Counted from the stretch's first letter, positions 24,801 to 39,800 are shown. The stretch: 64,000 nucleotides of DNA from Cydia pomonella (GCF_033807575.1 NC_084725.1:3445001-3509000); one strand, 5' to 3'. The notes: a model not told the origin generated them from the letters alone. Numbers and translations are program-made.

Positions 24801-27800
24801 AAAAAACGTATCGACGTAAACCAGACAAAAGCAAACTTTAAAGACTAAAAATTATAATTCAAGTGTTTTTAATGTCTAGAATCAGAATTTATGCATGAGC
24901 ACTGAAACCCAAGAAAAAAAAAATTGTTGACCCATGTGACCTACATCAGCAAGGCGACACAATAGTTTTTTTTATACTACGTCAGTGGCAAATAAGCATA
25001 CGACCCGCCTGATAGTAAGCAGTCTCCGTAGCCTATGTACGCCTGCAACTTTAAAGGAGCTACATGCGCGTTGCCGACCCTAACACTTCGCATCCTTCGT
25101 TGAGCTCCGGCAACTTTACTCACCGGCAGGAACATGAACTATGAGTAGGGTCTAGTGTTATTTGGCTGCGGTTTTCTGTAAGGTGGAGGTACTTCCCTAG
25201 TTGGGCTCTGCTCTAGATCTGGAATGACATTCGCTGTGCCCTATCACACTAAGCGAGATGACATACCTCTCTTTTGGACGTAGTTTAAGGACGTACCCGG
25301 GTCCAAGTTTATCAAGTTTGCAACTTTGAAAATAAGTGGGAAATCAGAGAAAATGTAGTTTCTAATTTTTATAAAACTGATTTAAAGACTTAATTATAAA
25401 AATAGTGTGTGAAGTTAATATTATGTTTATTTTTTGTTGCACTTGTGTGGAAACTAATAGATCTCCCGAATTTAAACGAGGCCTTTCACATATTTGGACG
25501 GTTATATTTCTCAGTGTCATGTACTTTTTTTCTCTATATGATGTTACTATAAATGTTGTATTGACTTGTAAAAGAGCCCTTGAGGCCTACTTGCAGAATA
25601 TTTTTGGAATTTTGAATTCAGTCCTTGTTATCTGTATGAATAATCCCAAAGAGAATTTGAAATAGAAGTGGATTGTCAAAGAAAATCTTGTAGCCACAGT
25701 AAATTTACTGCCATCTTTCGACACATGATTAAAACTTTAAGAACGCCATTTGACTTTGATCGTTATTCTTTCACTCGCGCCATCTTACCGGGCATCGGCT
25801 ACAGGTTGTGGCACCATCGCTCGAAACAATGTCGCCATACCTTTGGCCTTTGATCTATTAGATGGCGCCACTTTTTGATATTTAACAAATTTAACACATA
25901 TCAGTGAAAGAATAAGGATCAAACTCAAATGGCGTTCTGAAAGTTTTAATCATGTGTCGAAAGATGGCGTAAATTTACTGTGGTTATAAAGTTTTATTTG
26001 ACAGTCCACCTCTATTTCAAATTCTCTTTGATAATCCTCACCTAAATTTTTTTTCCAGATTCACGTGAAGTTAGTGCAGCAACTGATACTGTCATCTTTC
26101 GAGTTAGCCCGAGAGTTACAAGTTGTACCTAAGAAGATACAGTATGTGGCCGTACAGGAGAAACAGCTATTTGAGGTATGAATAAATTATTATAAATACA
26201 TATACTTATAAACCACTCTTCGTTTCAAGTGCGAAGTTTTCTTTGGGCTTGTGCACAAATCACGCGAGGTTTTTTTCGGCTAGTTTTTGCCCCCCCCCCC
26301 CCCCCTTGGTAATATTTTATTTTATTTTATTTTTATTTTATTTATTAAGGTCTACCAACAGTTATTACATCCAATGCGTCTACATAACTCAAAAAAAGAA
26401 ACATTCAGTGATGCATAACTAATTATAGGTAAACACAGCATGCAAAAGAAAAAACAATTTCTTACTTAACATAAAGTGAAAGTTACAGGTTAAATAACAA
26501 AAATAAATTAAACTTGTTTATACTATAGATTCATATTCAATAATTTTCGGAACCTGAGCAATATTTCGTGAGGTTCTTGGCGAACCTTCCCTCCCCCACA
26601 TAACCTCACGTGTATTTTTTTTAAATTCGACCTTATTATAAGATAAATAGTATTGTATAGAGTAAATCTTGTTTAGACTGGCTATTTTGAAGTGCCAAGT
26701 GAAGATTTATGTTTAACAAAACCAAGAAAAAGTATGTGGTAGATATTTTTTCTTAGTTTCGTTTACCATAGAAAAATACACGTGAGGTTTTCTTATACCC
26801 CCCTCCTCCAACGTGATCGATTGTGATTTTTTCGTGATCCCCTCCCCCCCTATCGAACCTCGCGTGATTTGTGCACAAGCCCTTTGCCATTACATTTTCG
26901 AGTCTTAAGATGCGTCACCATCAGATATAGGAGCATTCGACAGGCTGTCCCATACGGACGCATTTTATTTCCCGTGTTGCGATTATTTTTTCGGCGTATA
27001 AAGCAAGCGATTATTTTTCTGTGCACATTTTTGACCATTAGTCACAGAAAATGTGACTAATGGTCCTATTTTTGTGTTTATGTACATACTAGTAGGATAT
27101 GATAAATATTGTAATAGTTTAGTATTAATATAAGTAAAGGATGTCTGTTTTAAGTTCCGATTACAACGCTTTCGTAAAATTATTGTCGGAACTCCTAGTG
27201 GGAATTGTGTTAGGATGTAGGCTAAATTTATTATTTTAGAATCTTATCCGTATATATTACTGGCCTGTATCTGTTTTTTTCCCCAATAAAAAAAAAAGGA
27301 AACTTGTACCTGCAAATCTTCAGAAAAATAGCGTTTGTACGGGACCAGTGTAGACTGTTTCATGGAATGCTCCTATATTGGGGCGACCAAAATTCAAAAA
27401 CAAAGTGTTCTCTTATTTGCCCACAAATTAATCATGTTTTGTGTTATTTTTACAGACTATATACCAGAATTTCTCTGAAGGTGATAAGAAGAGTGCTCTA
27501 GTCGAGATGATGCAGGAAGTCTTACAGGAATTGAAGGACGAAGTCAACAATATGGATTGGAGTATAGATGGTGAGTGACTACGAGGGTGGGTGGAATTAT
27601 TATTATTATTAATAAGACTTTATTTCGGACACCACAGAGCCATATGTTAGGTACAATATTAATTATCATTATGTTAGTATTGACAAAACAATTTATATTT
27701 AAGTACATACATTATTTACAATTAAATTAAATTAATTTATAAAAATATAACTCATTTATCCATCCGGTAAATTGTGACATGCATTGAGGCCCAACACTTA

Positions 27801-30800
27801 CAAAAGGGATTATCAAGCCTTGCCAATTTCGGTTAGAAAACTGTGGAGCTGTTCCTCAATCGGTGCATCTGAGATGCAATGTGTTTTCTCATAATGGCGT
27901 AGAAATCATCAATTTGTGCCTCCGCAAACATCCCAGAAGCACTGCAAAACCAAGGCAGCCCCGGACCGGCGACCTTTGACGACCGGTCTGGCCTCGTGGG
28001 TAGTGACCCTGCCTATGAAGCCGATGGTCCCGGGTTCAAATCCTGGTAAGGGCATTTAGTCGTGTGATGAGCATGGGTATTTGTTCCTGAGTCATGGGTG
28101 TTTTCTATATATTTAAGTATTTATAAATATTTATATATTATATATATCGTTGTCTAAGTACCCTCAACACAAGCCTTATTGAGCTTACTGTGGGACTTAG
28201 TCAATTTGTATAATAATGTCCTATAATATTTATTTATATTTATTTATTAGCCCCAACAGCATTCTGTACCCATTATTGAATTGGACACGTGGGGCGTCGT
28301 GAGTCCGCTTCGAACAAACGTGGAATACATGAGAGACTTCTTAACTGATATATGTGCTCAGCTCTTAAGTTTATGATGATAATTTTCAAAAAAAGGGACG
28401 AGAAATTTTAAATTCTAATTGACCTAGTTAGTTCGCGTCATTGGATGACGCGCAGATTTGTCCAATGTAACCTTTAATAACATGACATTATGAGTCTTCA
28501 TGAATTACACGATAATATAATCATATAATCACATACATATATAATTTACTAAAAAAATACTACTTTGATGGCGTCTCAACATAACTTTACCTATAGATAT
28601 ATTATCTAATCTATTGTCCATATTATTTTATTTTATTTTATTTTTATTTTTTATTTTAGTATATGGAAAACCAACAGCGCTATATATATCTAGAACTTCC
28701 AATAGAATTACAGAGCCAATTACAGGTTCTCACTTATAGAAATACAATAAATTATAAAAAGTTTTCGGCCATCTTAATTTACACATATACACAAGTTCCT
28801 ACAGCATAATCTATATATATGATTCATTTTTACATAAATAATAAAAAAAAAGAAAGAAATAGTAAACTTAACAATGTTAAAACAAAATAATTAATAATAA
28901 TAGCAACTACATAATTATTAATTAACAAATGAGTCTGACCCGTGGTTGGTAACTAAATAAATCAACCTGAATCCGCCACACGCCCCACTCGGTGCACAGT
29001 CAAACTCGTCCGATCTATTGTAATTAACGTCTTACTTAATAAATGGTATACGCTGTAAGGAAAACCTTCGCCGTTTTAGACTTTCTTATCAAGCGAAGCC
29101 GCTCAGCGATGATAAGAAATGCCCGGCCGGACTGTGTACCTACACCTACTTGTGTATGAGCTATTTAATTAATCCCGCCGATGTATTTCTTGTATTTAAC
29201 TCATTCGTAATTTTATATAATGTATACTTATTTATCCTATGTATCACAACAATTTGTAATGTAAAAATTATCCACGAATGGAGTGTCGATACAAACCCGA
29301 CAGGGTTTCATGGCACTTTTTTGTTTAGATCAATGTAAGATACTAAGATATTTTATAGAATAAATTAATATATATATCGGACATACCTTCGAGTACGAGT
29401 ACAAACATGTGAAAAAAGTAAAAAAGCTAATCAGGCCTATATCCCAGAGGGGTAGGCAGAGACCACGGATTTCCACTTGTCATACCTCTTTCGCTTCATT
29501 CACTTTCATAATATTCCTCATAGTACTCGCCGGTTTAAATAATTCATTAATCAATCAATTCAATCATTTATTTTTATTTATGGAAATTTTGATGACAAAA
29601 AGTGACTCATACCAAAGACTGACTGTCGGCCCGATTCGAAGAATGAGATACGATAATGATAAATTCTGGTTGAGATAAGTACTCATTTAGATATCGTTTA
29701 TATGTCGTATAATTGACAGAAGCAGCTCGGTTCGGGTAACCAATGTCACTTTGACGTTAGAAATATCGTAGATAGATCTTATTGGGATCACAGCGGAATC
29801 GAAACAGACGTCAATTTTGACATGCCGTTTAGTTATCGATCTTTTAATCTTTCCAAGATCTTAAACGGGTCTTAATCATTCTTCGAATCGGGCCGTGTGT
29901 AAGTAGAGAAGAATTAATGGGTGTATTAGGACCCGTACATTATGCGGTACGTTATATAAAAAAAATGTTATAATTAGACGTTTAACAATTCAGTTGCTAC
30001 AAAACGTGGCGTCATTTTAATCTTTCATTCAAACTCGCACTCACGATTTTTGACCAGACATGATTAGACCGACTTTTATGTACCTACCAATAATTTTATT
30101 TTATTTATTCAACGATTAACAACGGATTATACAATACAATTTATTTCATTTCAGAACTACCATGTCACCTAGATACTCGCTATCTAATGACCAGTATGTC
30201 CAACTCCACCGTTCTGAGCCAGTCCGTCCGTCCGTCCGGTTCAGATTCTACATCGGATGGCGAAGAGGCAGTTTCTTATGACAGTTGCAGCTTCGATGAT
30301 TATGATATTATTAATAGTCATAGCAGCTTAGGACTAAGCATGTTTATTAAAGACGTGAGTACCAAATAATTTTTGCTTAGAGTTGTAGGTAGAATAGCAG
30401 TCGCTAAAACAAAATTGTGACTTCACGCTAAACTGATTTTGCAGGCACACATCTCTAGTTGTGAATGTGTGCGTGCCGAGCGAGAACGATCGACGATCGA
30501 ACCTCGAACGAAAGCGGCGTGTGATTAAATTATAGATTTGTCTTAGCGACCTTATTTCTGATTTTTTACAAGCTTTTATTTACTTTCACTTGACCGTTGT
30601 CTGTTTGTAATCAAATCTTGCAAGTTAAATTTGACCCACTTCCCGGTTTCCGATGAAGCTGAAAATTTGCATACATATGTAAGTCTGGTGACAATGCAAT
30701 ATTATGGTACCATCGAGATGATCTGATGATGGAGACAGGAGGTGGCCATAGGAACTCTGTGATAAAACAACGTAACCTAATTGTGTTTGGGGTTTTTAGA

Positions 30801-33800
30801 ATTGTCTCTATGAGTATTAGTTGCCTGTGGAAAGAAAAGTACAGTCAGCGATAAAAGCTTGTACCAAAAATGAAATTTTTGCCAAAAACTTATTTCACTC
30901 TGGTTATCTGGTTATTCGTTCCTATGACATTGTATTATAAATAACTATGCATATACTAACATTAGCCTTAAGAAAAAACTGTCACTAACACAAATTGATC
31001 CAAGTTAGTCGTAAATAAATGGATTTATTATTTATTATATATCCGTGATTCACTTGGCTGTTGTATCTAAGCCAATGTAACTAAATAGTCAGGTCCACAC
31101 AGAGCGAGCATACGCGCGAGGAGATCAGTGTAGACGTGCCTTGGCCAAGGTGGCGCGCGCGTTTTCCTCGTCTGAGCGCGCGTATGCTCACTCTGTGTGG
31201 ATCCGCCTAATCACTTACATTTGAAACACGGCTATCTAGGATGTAAATTTAGTCACCTGCAACAATGATGTAAATATATAGGTCATACTGAGCAAATTTT
31301 GCTATGGGCCCACCACGAAATTATGAACAAAAAAATTTGGCTGTTTCACACATTTTGGCTGGTCTAACGTTGACATTTTCAATGTGAGAGTCAATTTTTT
31401 TTGTGATTTCGGGGTTGTCCCATAATAAAATTTGCTCAGTAAGACCTATACACCGTGTTTTTATTGAATTCCGTTAACTTCGGGGTATTGGTAAGTACGT
31501 TTAAGGAAACTAAATGACAGTTAATTTTCCAAAAAAAAATTTTTAAATTATTTTTTACCATTTTTTTTTGTTATGAAAGTTGTATATAGCGTAGTTGTTG
31601 CACTGGCATTACATTTATCTCGACCAAACAATTGACAACTGTGACATGTCAATGTCATTACGAACATCGATCGAGATAGTACTTACGTTTAGTAGCAAAT
31701 GTATTAACCCGTACTAAATACTAATCAATATGTGAACAGGCCCTAAGGTAAGTGTACACACTTGTAAGGGCTTTATAAGATAAAAATAAAATATTGATTA
31801 TCTCCGAAATGGAGTTGATTAGAATACCGATGTCTTTGAGAAAGTTACTTAATTTAAGCTCAGGAATGCACCCTTGAAATTAACGGAAATCAAAATAAAA
31901 CACGGTGTATATTCACATTGTAAATTATTGCAGGTGACTATATTTATACCATGCATGATTATGCATATAAAACCAAATCATTGAGCTAAAATTGGGCATA
32001 CTTAAGAAAGATTAGAGACTAAACAATAATTTGATCCCATCGAGCTGACGAAGTAGACTGTGGAGGTGGCCATAAAAATTCTGTTATAAAACAATATTAC
32101 CTATTGAGGTCTGCCTTGCAAAATAACTTAACGATAAGGAAATGATATTTTCATCACAATTGCTCGAAAAAGATCTTATTACATGCAGGTGTACTGAAGG
32201 ACAAAGGCCTATTTTGTTCCCGCGGGTGTTATGGATTGTGAAAAAAAAGCTATAACCCCCTAGGGAGTTATAGCTTTTTTTTTATTATGTCACTTATTCA
32301 TAAAAGATTATTATTTTATTATTCACTTATTACAAAACAAGTAGCATAAATGAGTTTTACTTTTAAAATACTGACATTTATAATTTAATATTTTTGTTTA
32401 TGTTTAAAATTAAATAATTAGATTGCTTTAACAGCAGTTTAAAATATTTTAAACATCATTTTCAATCGTGGCTGAATGCCGAATTGGTCTTTGCCCTCGA
32501 TGCTAACCTGTCAAGAAATTACAAAATGTATTTAAAAATTATTTCGTTTAAAATTTAGTTTTTTCTTCGCAAGTGTGATGAAAAACATTGTGTGTAACTC
32601 CGGGGGTAATAATATTGCAAATTCGGGTCTTACCACCCTCGTATCCAAAATTTCACTTACCCCCCTCGTGGCACAATATACTATTGAATTAAAGCTTTTA
32701 TCAAAATATTTCAAAACAATAATGCCTTTTATTAACATAACGAATGATTTACATTAAAATTTTGTTTGGTCCACAGTCAGAGCAATCGCCAGCCGAACGC
32801 ATACCGATCGCAAACGAATCAGAATTATTTTCGTTACAATTCAGCAGCACGTCGCTATGTACTACGGGGGACTCCATATCTGTCAAACAGGCCTCGTTGG
32901 ACGTGCAACGGACTGGTACGTTGGATTTTTGAAGTGAAAACTTCTTTAGCGGCGCTGTGCCCGGCTTCTTTTTTGTGATGGGCAAAAAATGTTAAACTCG
33001 CGTCAGGTGTCACGTGACCGTCAGATTGAAAATTCTTAAGACGGACACGTGACATCATGGTGACGTGCAAATTGAATTTCATCGAAGCCTGGTTACTTTT
33101 GAAAAATCGTATCTCATTCAAGTGTGACATTTTATTTTCTTCATAATCAAAGTGCTGTCATAACGGTTAAAGAGGTTTAATCTTTGTTCATTGTATTGTA
33201 TTGTATATTTGTGTTGTTGGGTGTCCATGATTGTAGATACCCAAATGTTTTCTTACCAAAAAGTTAAATAACAGAAAAGAAGCGTGATTGTTTTACTTAA
33301 TATGATGGTGAACGATTCATTAATATTTGCTGATTGTGTAGGCTGTAGTCCTGCTCACGTCTCATGAATTACTCTGTATATGTTATATATTAACACTAAA
33401 ATTCGCATTTCAAAATATCTTCCACTCTCAAATTTATTTACGTAGGTATAATAGAGAATTATCTCTTTTTATAAAACTGCTACTCAATGTCTCCAAATTA
33501 TGAAAAATGCACAACGTTAATATTCAAGTTTTCACATCTGCCGGCACTCCCGAAGTGCAACCCGTTGTTTCTTTTGTTGCCTGTTTGAGGGTCCTACTTC
33601 TGGGCAAATCCCTCCCCTCTTTTATCCATTCGGTCCCACCGGTCCATTTTTAGGATTCCGTACGAAAATAGTACATAAAGAACCCCTATGGTACGACTCT
33701 GTCCGTCCGTCCGACTCTCTGTTTTTTTTTATGAAATATGGAAAATGCCCAATATAAAGAGGGGGCGAAATTTGTCCCCCCCCCCCCCTTATTTCATAAT

Positions 33801-36800
33801 ATTAACAGTACTATAAATTTTACAGGAAATTTTAACAAAAACATTTCCGAATTCAGTTTGCAATTTAACCAACTTTACGTGTGTTTATTACACTTAAAAT
33901 TTCTATGAGATTACAATAAAGACCTTTTTTCTGAATAAAAGAACAGTTTTTGATATCGGTTCACATGATAAAGAATTATCCTCGAATAAATTAACAGTAT
34001 AAAAATCACTAGAAAAACACGCTTTTATAAATGCACGATGCATTTTATAAATGCGCGGCCAACCTGTTCTTTTTGGTCAGGATATATTAGAGTTTTTTCT
34101 TTTTTTTTTTTTTTTTTTGTATACTACGTCGGTGGCAAACAAGCATACGGCCTGTCTGATGGTAAGCAGTCTCCGTGGCCTATGTACACCTGCAACTCCA
34201 GTGGAGTTACATGCGCGTTGCCGACCCTAACCCCACCCCCCTCGTTGAGCTCTGGCAACCTTACTCACCGGCAGGAACACAACACTATGAGTAGGGTCTA
34301 GTGTTATTTGGCTGCGGGTTTCTGTAAGGTGGAGGTACTTCCCCAGTTGGGCTCTGCTCTAGATCTGGAATGACATCTGCTGTGCTGTGCCCTACCACAC
34401 AAGGCGAGATGACATTCACATTGCCCATACCTCTCTTTTGGACGATAACTGAAAAACTTATAAGTCAATATATAATACGTTTGTTATAACCTTGAAACCT
34501 GATCGTGTTCAAAGTCCATTACGTGACCTTTCTCACACATGCAAACACGAATATGATACGATATTCCATCATAGAATGCCAGTGCCTATCTTCTGGCTTC
34601 ATCATCAGACCTTGAAACCTAATCGTGGTCAAAGTTCATTACAAGTCTTTTCTAACAAATCCAAACACAGCTCTGATACGATGTTCCATCATGAAGTTCC
34701 AGTTCATATCTTCCGGCTCCATCATCAGATCAGTTCGACAGTACCATGTTATTGTATTGTCATCAGAACTACATACAGCTGCAAATTTTCATGACGCTAC
34801 AATCCTTGGAAAATGGTTAAATTTAGTTAGTTACATACGGGTCGACCTAATAAAAGCGTGTTAAAAACCAACATATGTGCTTTACATAGCGCAAATTAGT
34901 TAGACAATTTGCCGATAGATGGCGCTGTACACAATTATACTTAGTATAGGTACTTCTGATTAAAAGTCTATCGCCTTTATAGGGAGCGTGCATGAACTGT
35001 AGGAGGCAGCACAGGAGCCGTCAGAATCTGATGTTTATTGTTCCGATGTAGCCCACAAGATGGCAGAACCTACTATGCACAAAAAAACACGTGACGTGTA
35101 AATGTACATGTTTATGGTTCCAATTCAGGCCACAAGATGGCAGATTCTCCAACGCACACGGTCCCTATAGTTACACGTGATAATTCAAAGTCTGTACGGA
35201 ACCCTCGGTGCGCGAGTAAAACGAACTTTCACTTGACCGGTTTTTTTTCATTAATCACGCATTTGTTATTTACAGTTCTGTCGAAGCTGAGCCGTAAAAT
35301 AAGCCTAAAGCTAGTCCCGTTCGTCGACTGTCTCAAACAGACGTACTTCGGTACATTACAGAGGTAAACAAGGATATATTTTGTAACAAATTTTAGACTA
35401 AATACTTATTAATTTTATTTTCATTTCTTGTCGTAATGGCTGAACTCATTCTCTATGTAAATAAGATTTTCCCTCCGTCCTTTATTTAATGAACCTTATC
35501 ATCATCAAAATCCTATAGGGAACGTGCATGAACTGTAGGAGGCAGCACAGGAGCCGTCAGATTTTTAACGCGAGCCGTAAATGTGATGTTTATTGTTTCG
35601 ATGTAGCCCACAAGATGGCAGAATCTACTATGCACAAGAAAACATGTGACGTGTACATGTGCATGTTTATGGTTTCAATTCAGGCCACAAGATGGCAGAC
35701 CCTCCCAACGCGCACGGTCCCTATGGTTCCTAGCTATTTTTCTCCTAATTTCTAATTCGATTAAGCAGAATATTTTGTAGGTATTGTGTTTCAACAATTT
35801 ATACTACATCAGTGGCGCTATACGGCCCGCCTGGTGGTAAGCAGTCTCCGTAACCTATGACCGAAGTTACTAGCGCGTTGCCGACCAACCGCACCCTCGT
35901 TTAGCTTTTACAACCATACTCACCGGCAGGAACACAATACCTTGAGTAGGGTCTAGTGTTATTTGGCTGCAGTTTTCTGTAAGGTGGAGCTACTTTCCCA
36001 GTTGGGCTCTGCGCTAGATCTGAAATGACATCCGCTGTGCTGTGCCCTACCACACAAAGCGAGATGACATTTACAATGCCCATGCCTCTCTTAAATTGTA
36101 ATAAAAAATATACCTTTCCAGATGTCTAGACGCCTTAGAATCGACTTGCAGACAAGAGCTAGGCGGCAGACCAGCCAGTGAAGCCATGCGAGAACTCCTC
36201 TCTGTGACTCGTCAGGTGGACTTACAGCCCTGTGCATCATTCTCGACGCTCAGAACGCTGCTAGAGGCGGCTAGAAGACTGTTTCACAAGTAAGTCCTTA
36301 GGAGCACAGGAAAATACGTTATACTAACCTCTGCCCGTTCCAAACAATCGTCAGCCAGTTGTATCGCGTTGGAAAGACCGTCAGCTGGTCACATGAAATT
36401 CTAAAAAACAGTCATCGCCTCCCGATTGAATCTTTGTCAGATGATAGTTTAGGTGCTATTGAGATGATTTTCATGATTGAATCGATTTTACGTCCTTGCC
36501 CGAGACATAAAATGTGTTCATATTACGTAATCGAAGTTTGCTTCTAATCTTCCTCCTTGAGCAGTTGCTCTCTTTTTGTATTTGTATCACGAATAATTTT
36601 AGGATCAGGAGGTCAGGATCTCGACGATTCAAATAAAACTTCGATTTATAATGAAGTGAAGTATAACCTTCCAAAAGGTACTGGTTTACAAGGGTTCTTG
36701 CCAGAACGGTTAAATGTAGAAAGTGGGTGTTGATAGTATGGAGGATGCTGAAAGAGTGATTTGCAATATTTGATCAATATAAAAGGTGGTTTAAAGGACC

Positions 36801-39800
36801 ATGGGCAACTTTGTATGGAGCCTGGACCCAACGCCAACAGAAATGAGAGTAAGGTCATTAGATAGGTATTTCTATGCACTTCATTTTGTTCTATGGGCAC
36901 CAAGCGGAATTCCATTGCAGAACTGAGATATTGGTATTTTAGCCAAAATGTCGTCACCCTTATTACCTAGGCAATAGAGTCCAAGTAAGTAAATTAATTA
37001 CTGCAGGGTAGATGTTCGCGCACCGCCGGGCGAGCACACTGAATGATTTGCCGCGCTGGCCCGGCGGTGGACTATATTGCCTAGGTAATAAGGGTGACGA
37101 CATTTTGACTAAAATACCAATATCTCAGTTCTGCAATGGAATTTCGCTTGGTGCCCATAGAACGAAATGAAGTACATAGAAATACCTATCTAATGACCTT
37201 ACTCTCAACTCTGTTGGTATTGGGGCCATTTTGACGCATAGTCCTTTAGGTGTGGATCGCTCCTGTTGAAAAGCCTCCGAATACTAGCCGAGCCCGACGG
37301 CTGCGTTTAGCTACTGCATTGGGATTATTTTTATATAATAATAAGTTGCATTCGCAACAATAATTATTTCGGACCTCGTGCATTTTCTATTGCCTTATAA
37401 AAGCGATTCGTTTCAGACTGCGGATCGTCGGCGGCGACGACGACGGTCCCTGTTGCGTCATCAGCCCAGTATGGCGACGGCAAACTGCGCTGAGCTGCCA
37501 ACAATCTTTAAATGCTACCAAACTTGCCCGTCTTATCGCCACTCAGGTACTTTAAATTTGATATAACTCCTTCTTTCCTTGCGTTGTCCCGGCATATTGC
37601 CACGGCTCATGGGAGCCTAGGGTCCGCTTGACAACTAATCCCAAGATTTGCCGTAGGCACTAGTTTTTACGAAAGCGACTGCCATCTGACCTTCCAACCC
37701 AGAGGGTAAAACTAGGCCTTGTGGGGATTCGTCCGGTTTCCTCACGATGTTTTCCTTCACCGAAGAGCGACTGGTAAATATCAAATGATATTTCGTACAT
37801 AAGTTCCGAAAAACTCATTGGTACGAGCCGGGGTTTGAACCCGCGACCTCTGGATTGCAAGTCGCACGCTCTTACCGCTAGGCCACCAGCGCTAAATTTG
37901 ATATAACTGTTATGCAATTATCTTACGTGATATAAGCAGACATAGAAGTTTTTGTGGCAAAATAAAGTGATTGACAAAATGAAATATCGATATGTCTCTT
38001 ATCGATGTTACGTTATAGATATTTTTAACATTGTATTGTATGAGAAGACCGCCAAATACACAACACGTTCGATATCTTTGACATATTGGTAGTTTGCTAT
38101 TCTTTCACGTTACGTTACTACAGTTAACGTTTTTATTTTTAAGTATTACCCTCGTCCTGCACAAGCATTTTTAAATAAACATTAAGATTCTGCCCAATTT
38201 TCTCAATTGCTTAATGGAAATGGAAGGCAGTTTATACAGTTGTGCCCAATGTGATAAAAAAGAACAAAAGATATCGACTCAAAAACTAAGCTGTCCTATT
38301 AAACAACTGTAAAACATAGCCCTTATATCCTAAAAAATAATATTAAAATTCCTACTTGCCTTTAAAACGTTGCAGGAACCACTAAATCAAAAGGTTTTTT
38401 CATTTGAGAACATTCGGCAGGGCGAGGCTAAATATATGTAGTTCATAAAGATTTTATGTACCGATTTGCAATTGATTTTCATTATTGATATTTCTTGGTA
38501 TAAATTAACAGCAAGTAGATGTTACATCTTTTAATTATTAATCTATGACTAACTTAGGGGGCGTCCATTAATCGCGTCATACGTTTTTGGCTTGTTTTAG
38601 ACCCCCCCCTCCCCCATGGTGATCTTTGGTGATATTTTCAGGACCCCCCCCCCCCTCCTCCAATATGACGTGTATTTTTTTCGATAAATAAAGAACAGTT
38701 TTCTAACAAATGAACCTAAGTACACGTGAAGGATTATTATTAACTATAATACAGTATAGCACAGATGAAAAAAAAAATACACGTGATACGTGTCCATACC
38801 CCCCCGTCCCCTGTGGTGATCATTGGTGATTTTTTGCTGACCCCCTCCCCCCCCTATACAATATGACGCGATTAATGGACGCCCCCTTATCGATAACAGA
38901 TTTATCGATGTTTCATTTTGTCAATCACTTTGTTTTGCCACAAAAACTTCTATGTCTGGATATAACATATCAAAATGTATAAACACTGACTGACACAACC
39001 GTAGTCAAGAGGAAAGTATAGCACGCGATCGACCATACAAAAAGAGAAAATATTTTTCCACTTCAAAATATTTGCATTCTCCATGATTTTTATGTATTGA
39101 CACAATGAAAAAACTAGGTCCCAGGTTTCCTATAGGTTTAGGTACTATAGGTTTTTATTTTTTACAAAATTTGCTAAACAAGTTCAAAAAAGAATTAAAG
39201 CGAGACCTAGAATATATTATGCTGAAGCGGTCGACATCAAAATCAAAGTGATTTGTTAAGATTTAGTAGGAAAAAGTACTGTTATTACGCTAGGATCACA
39301 AAGCTATGCTTCCCTCTTAATACGACATGAGAATCATGAGTCCGTGTTATATATTTTTGCTCGCTTTATTATGTCAGATATCAATTCAGGTTACTACGTT
39401 ATTTATCATATATATAATTTTATATTAATAAAAAAACCTATTAAAAATACAGATAAAATCGCGGAATGTTATATTTTTCCTTAAACTAAATTTTTTGGAA
39501 AAAGAAATCTGTTAGGACAACCACTTACATCCTTATGGATTGTGTTGCTTGGTGTGTGTGCGTGCGTACGTGTGTGTGTGTGCGTGTGTGTACTATGTCA
39601 AACAATTGTCACTGCCATTTCCTGATATTTTGACCCTTTAACGGGCATAAAATGTGTCAAAAATTACGCAAAATTAAGCCCTATAACAATATTCAAATTC
39701 AAAGTGGGGAAAATATTCTCTCTGCCTTATAAAAGCTTAAAGCTTGAAACCATGTAGGTTTTTATAGATACACCTTTTTGGACAATATTATTTTTGATGC

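Noticed and set aside
28250..28380. Open frame after TTTATTAG that looked like an additional DSTYK exon between exons 9 and 10.
   Set aside because: On the minus strand the same DNA encodes RVQFNNGYRMLLG, which joins the LINE fragment at 27.6-27.96 kb across a SINE insertion with an AGCCCC duplication. Exon 9 also joins exon 10 in phase without it.
33120..34100. Possible further exon in intron 11.
   Set aside because: No frame with acceptor and donor in the required phase was found, and exons 11 and 12 join directly as G+TT.
37378..37566. 62-codon frame rich in Arg over exon 14.
   Set aside because: The phase left by exon 13 (AA) and required by exon 15 (phase 0) selects another frame, which gives a sensible DSTYK segment.
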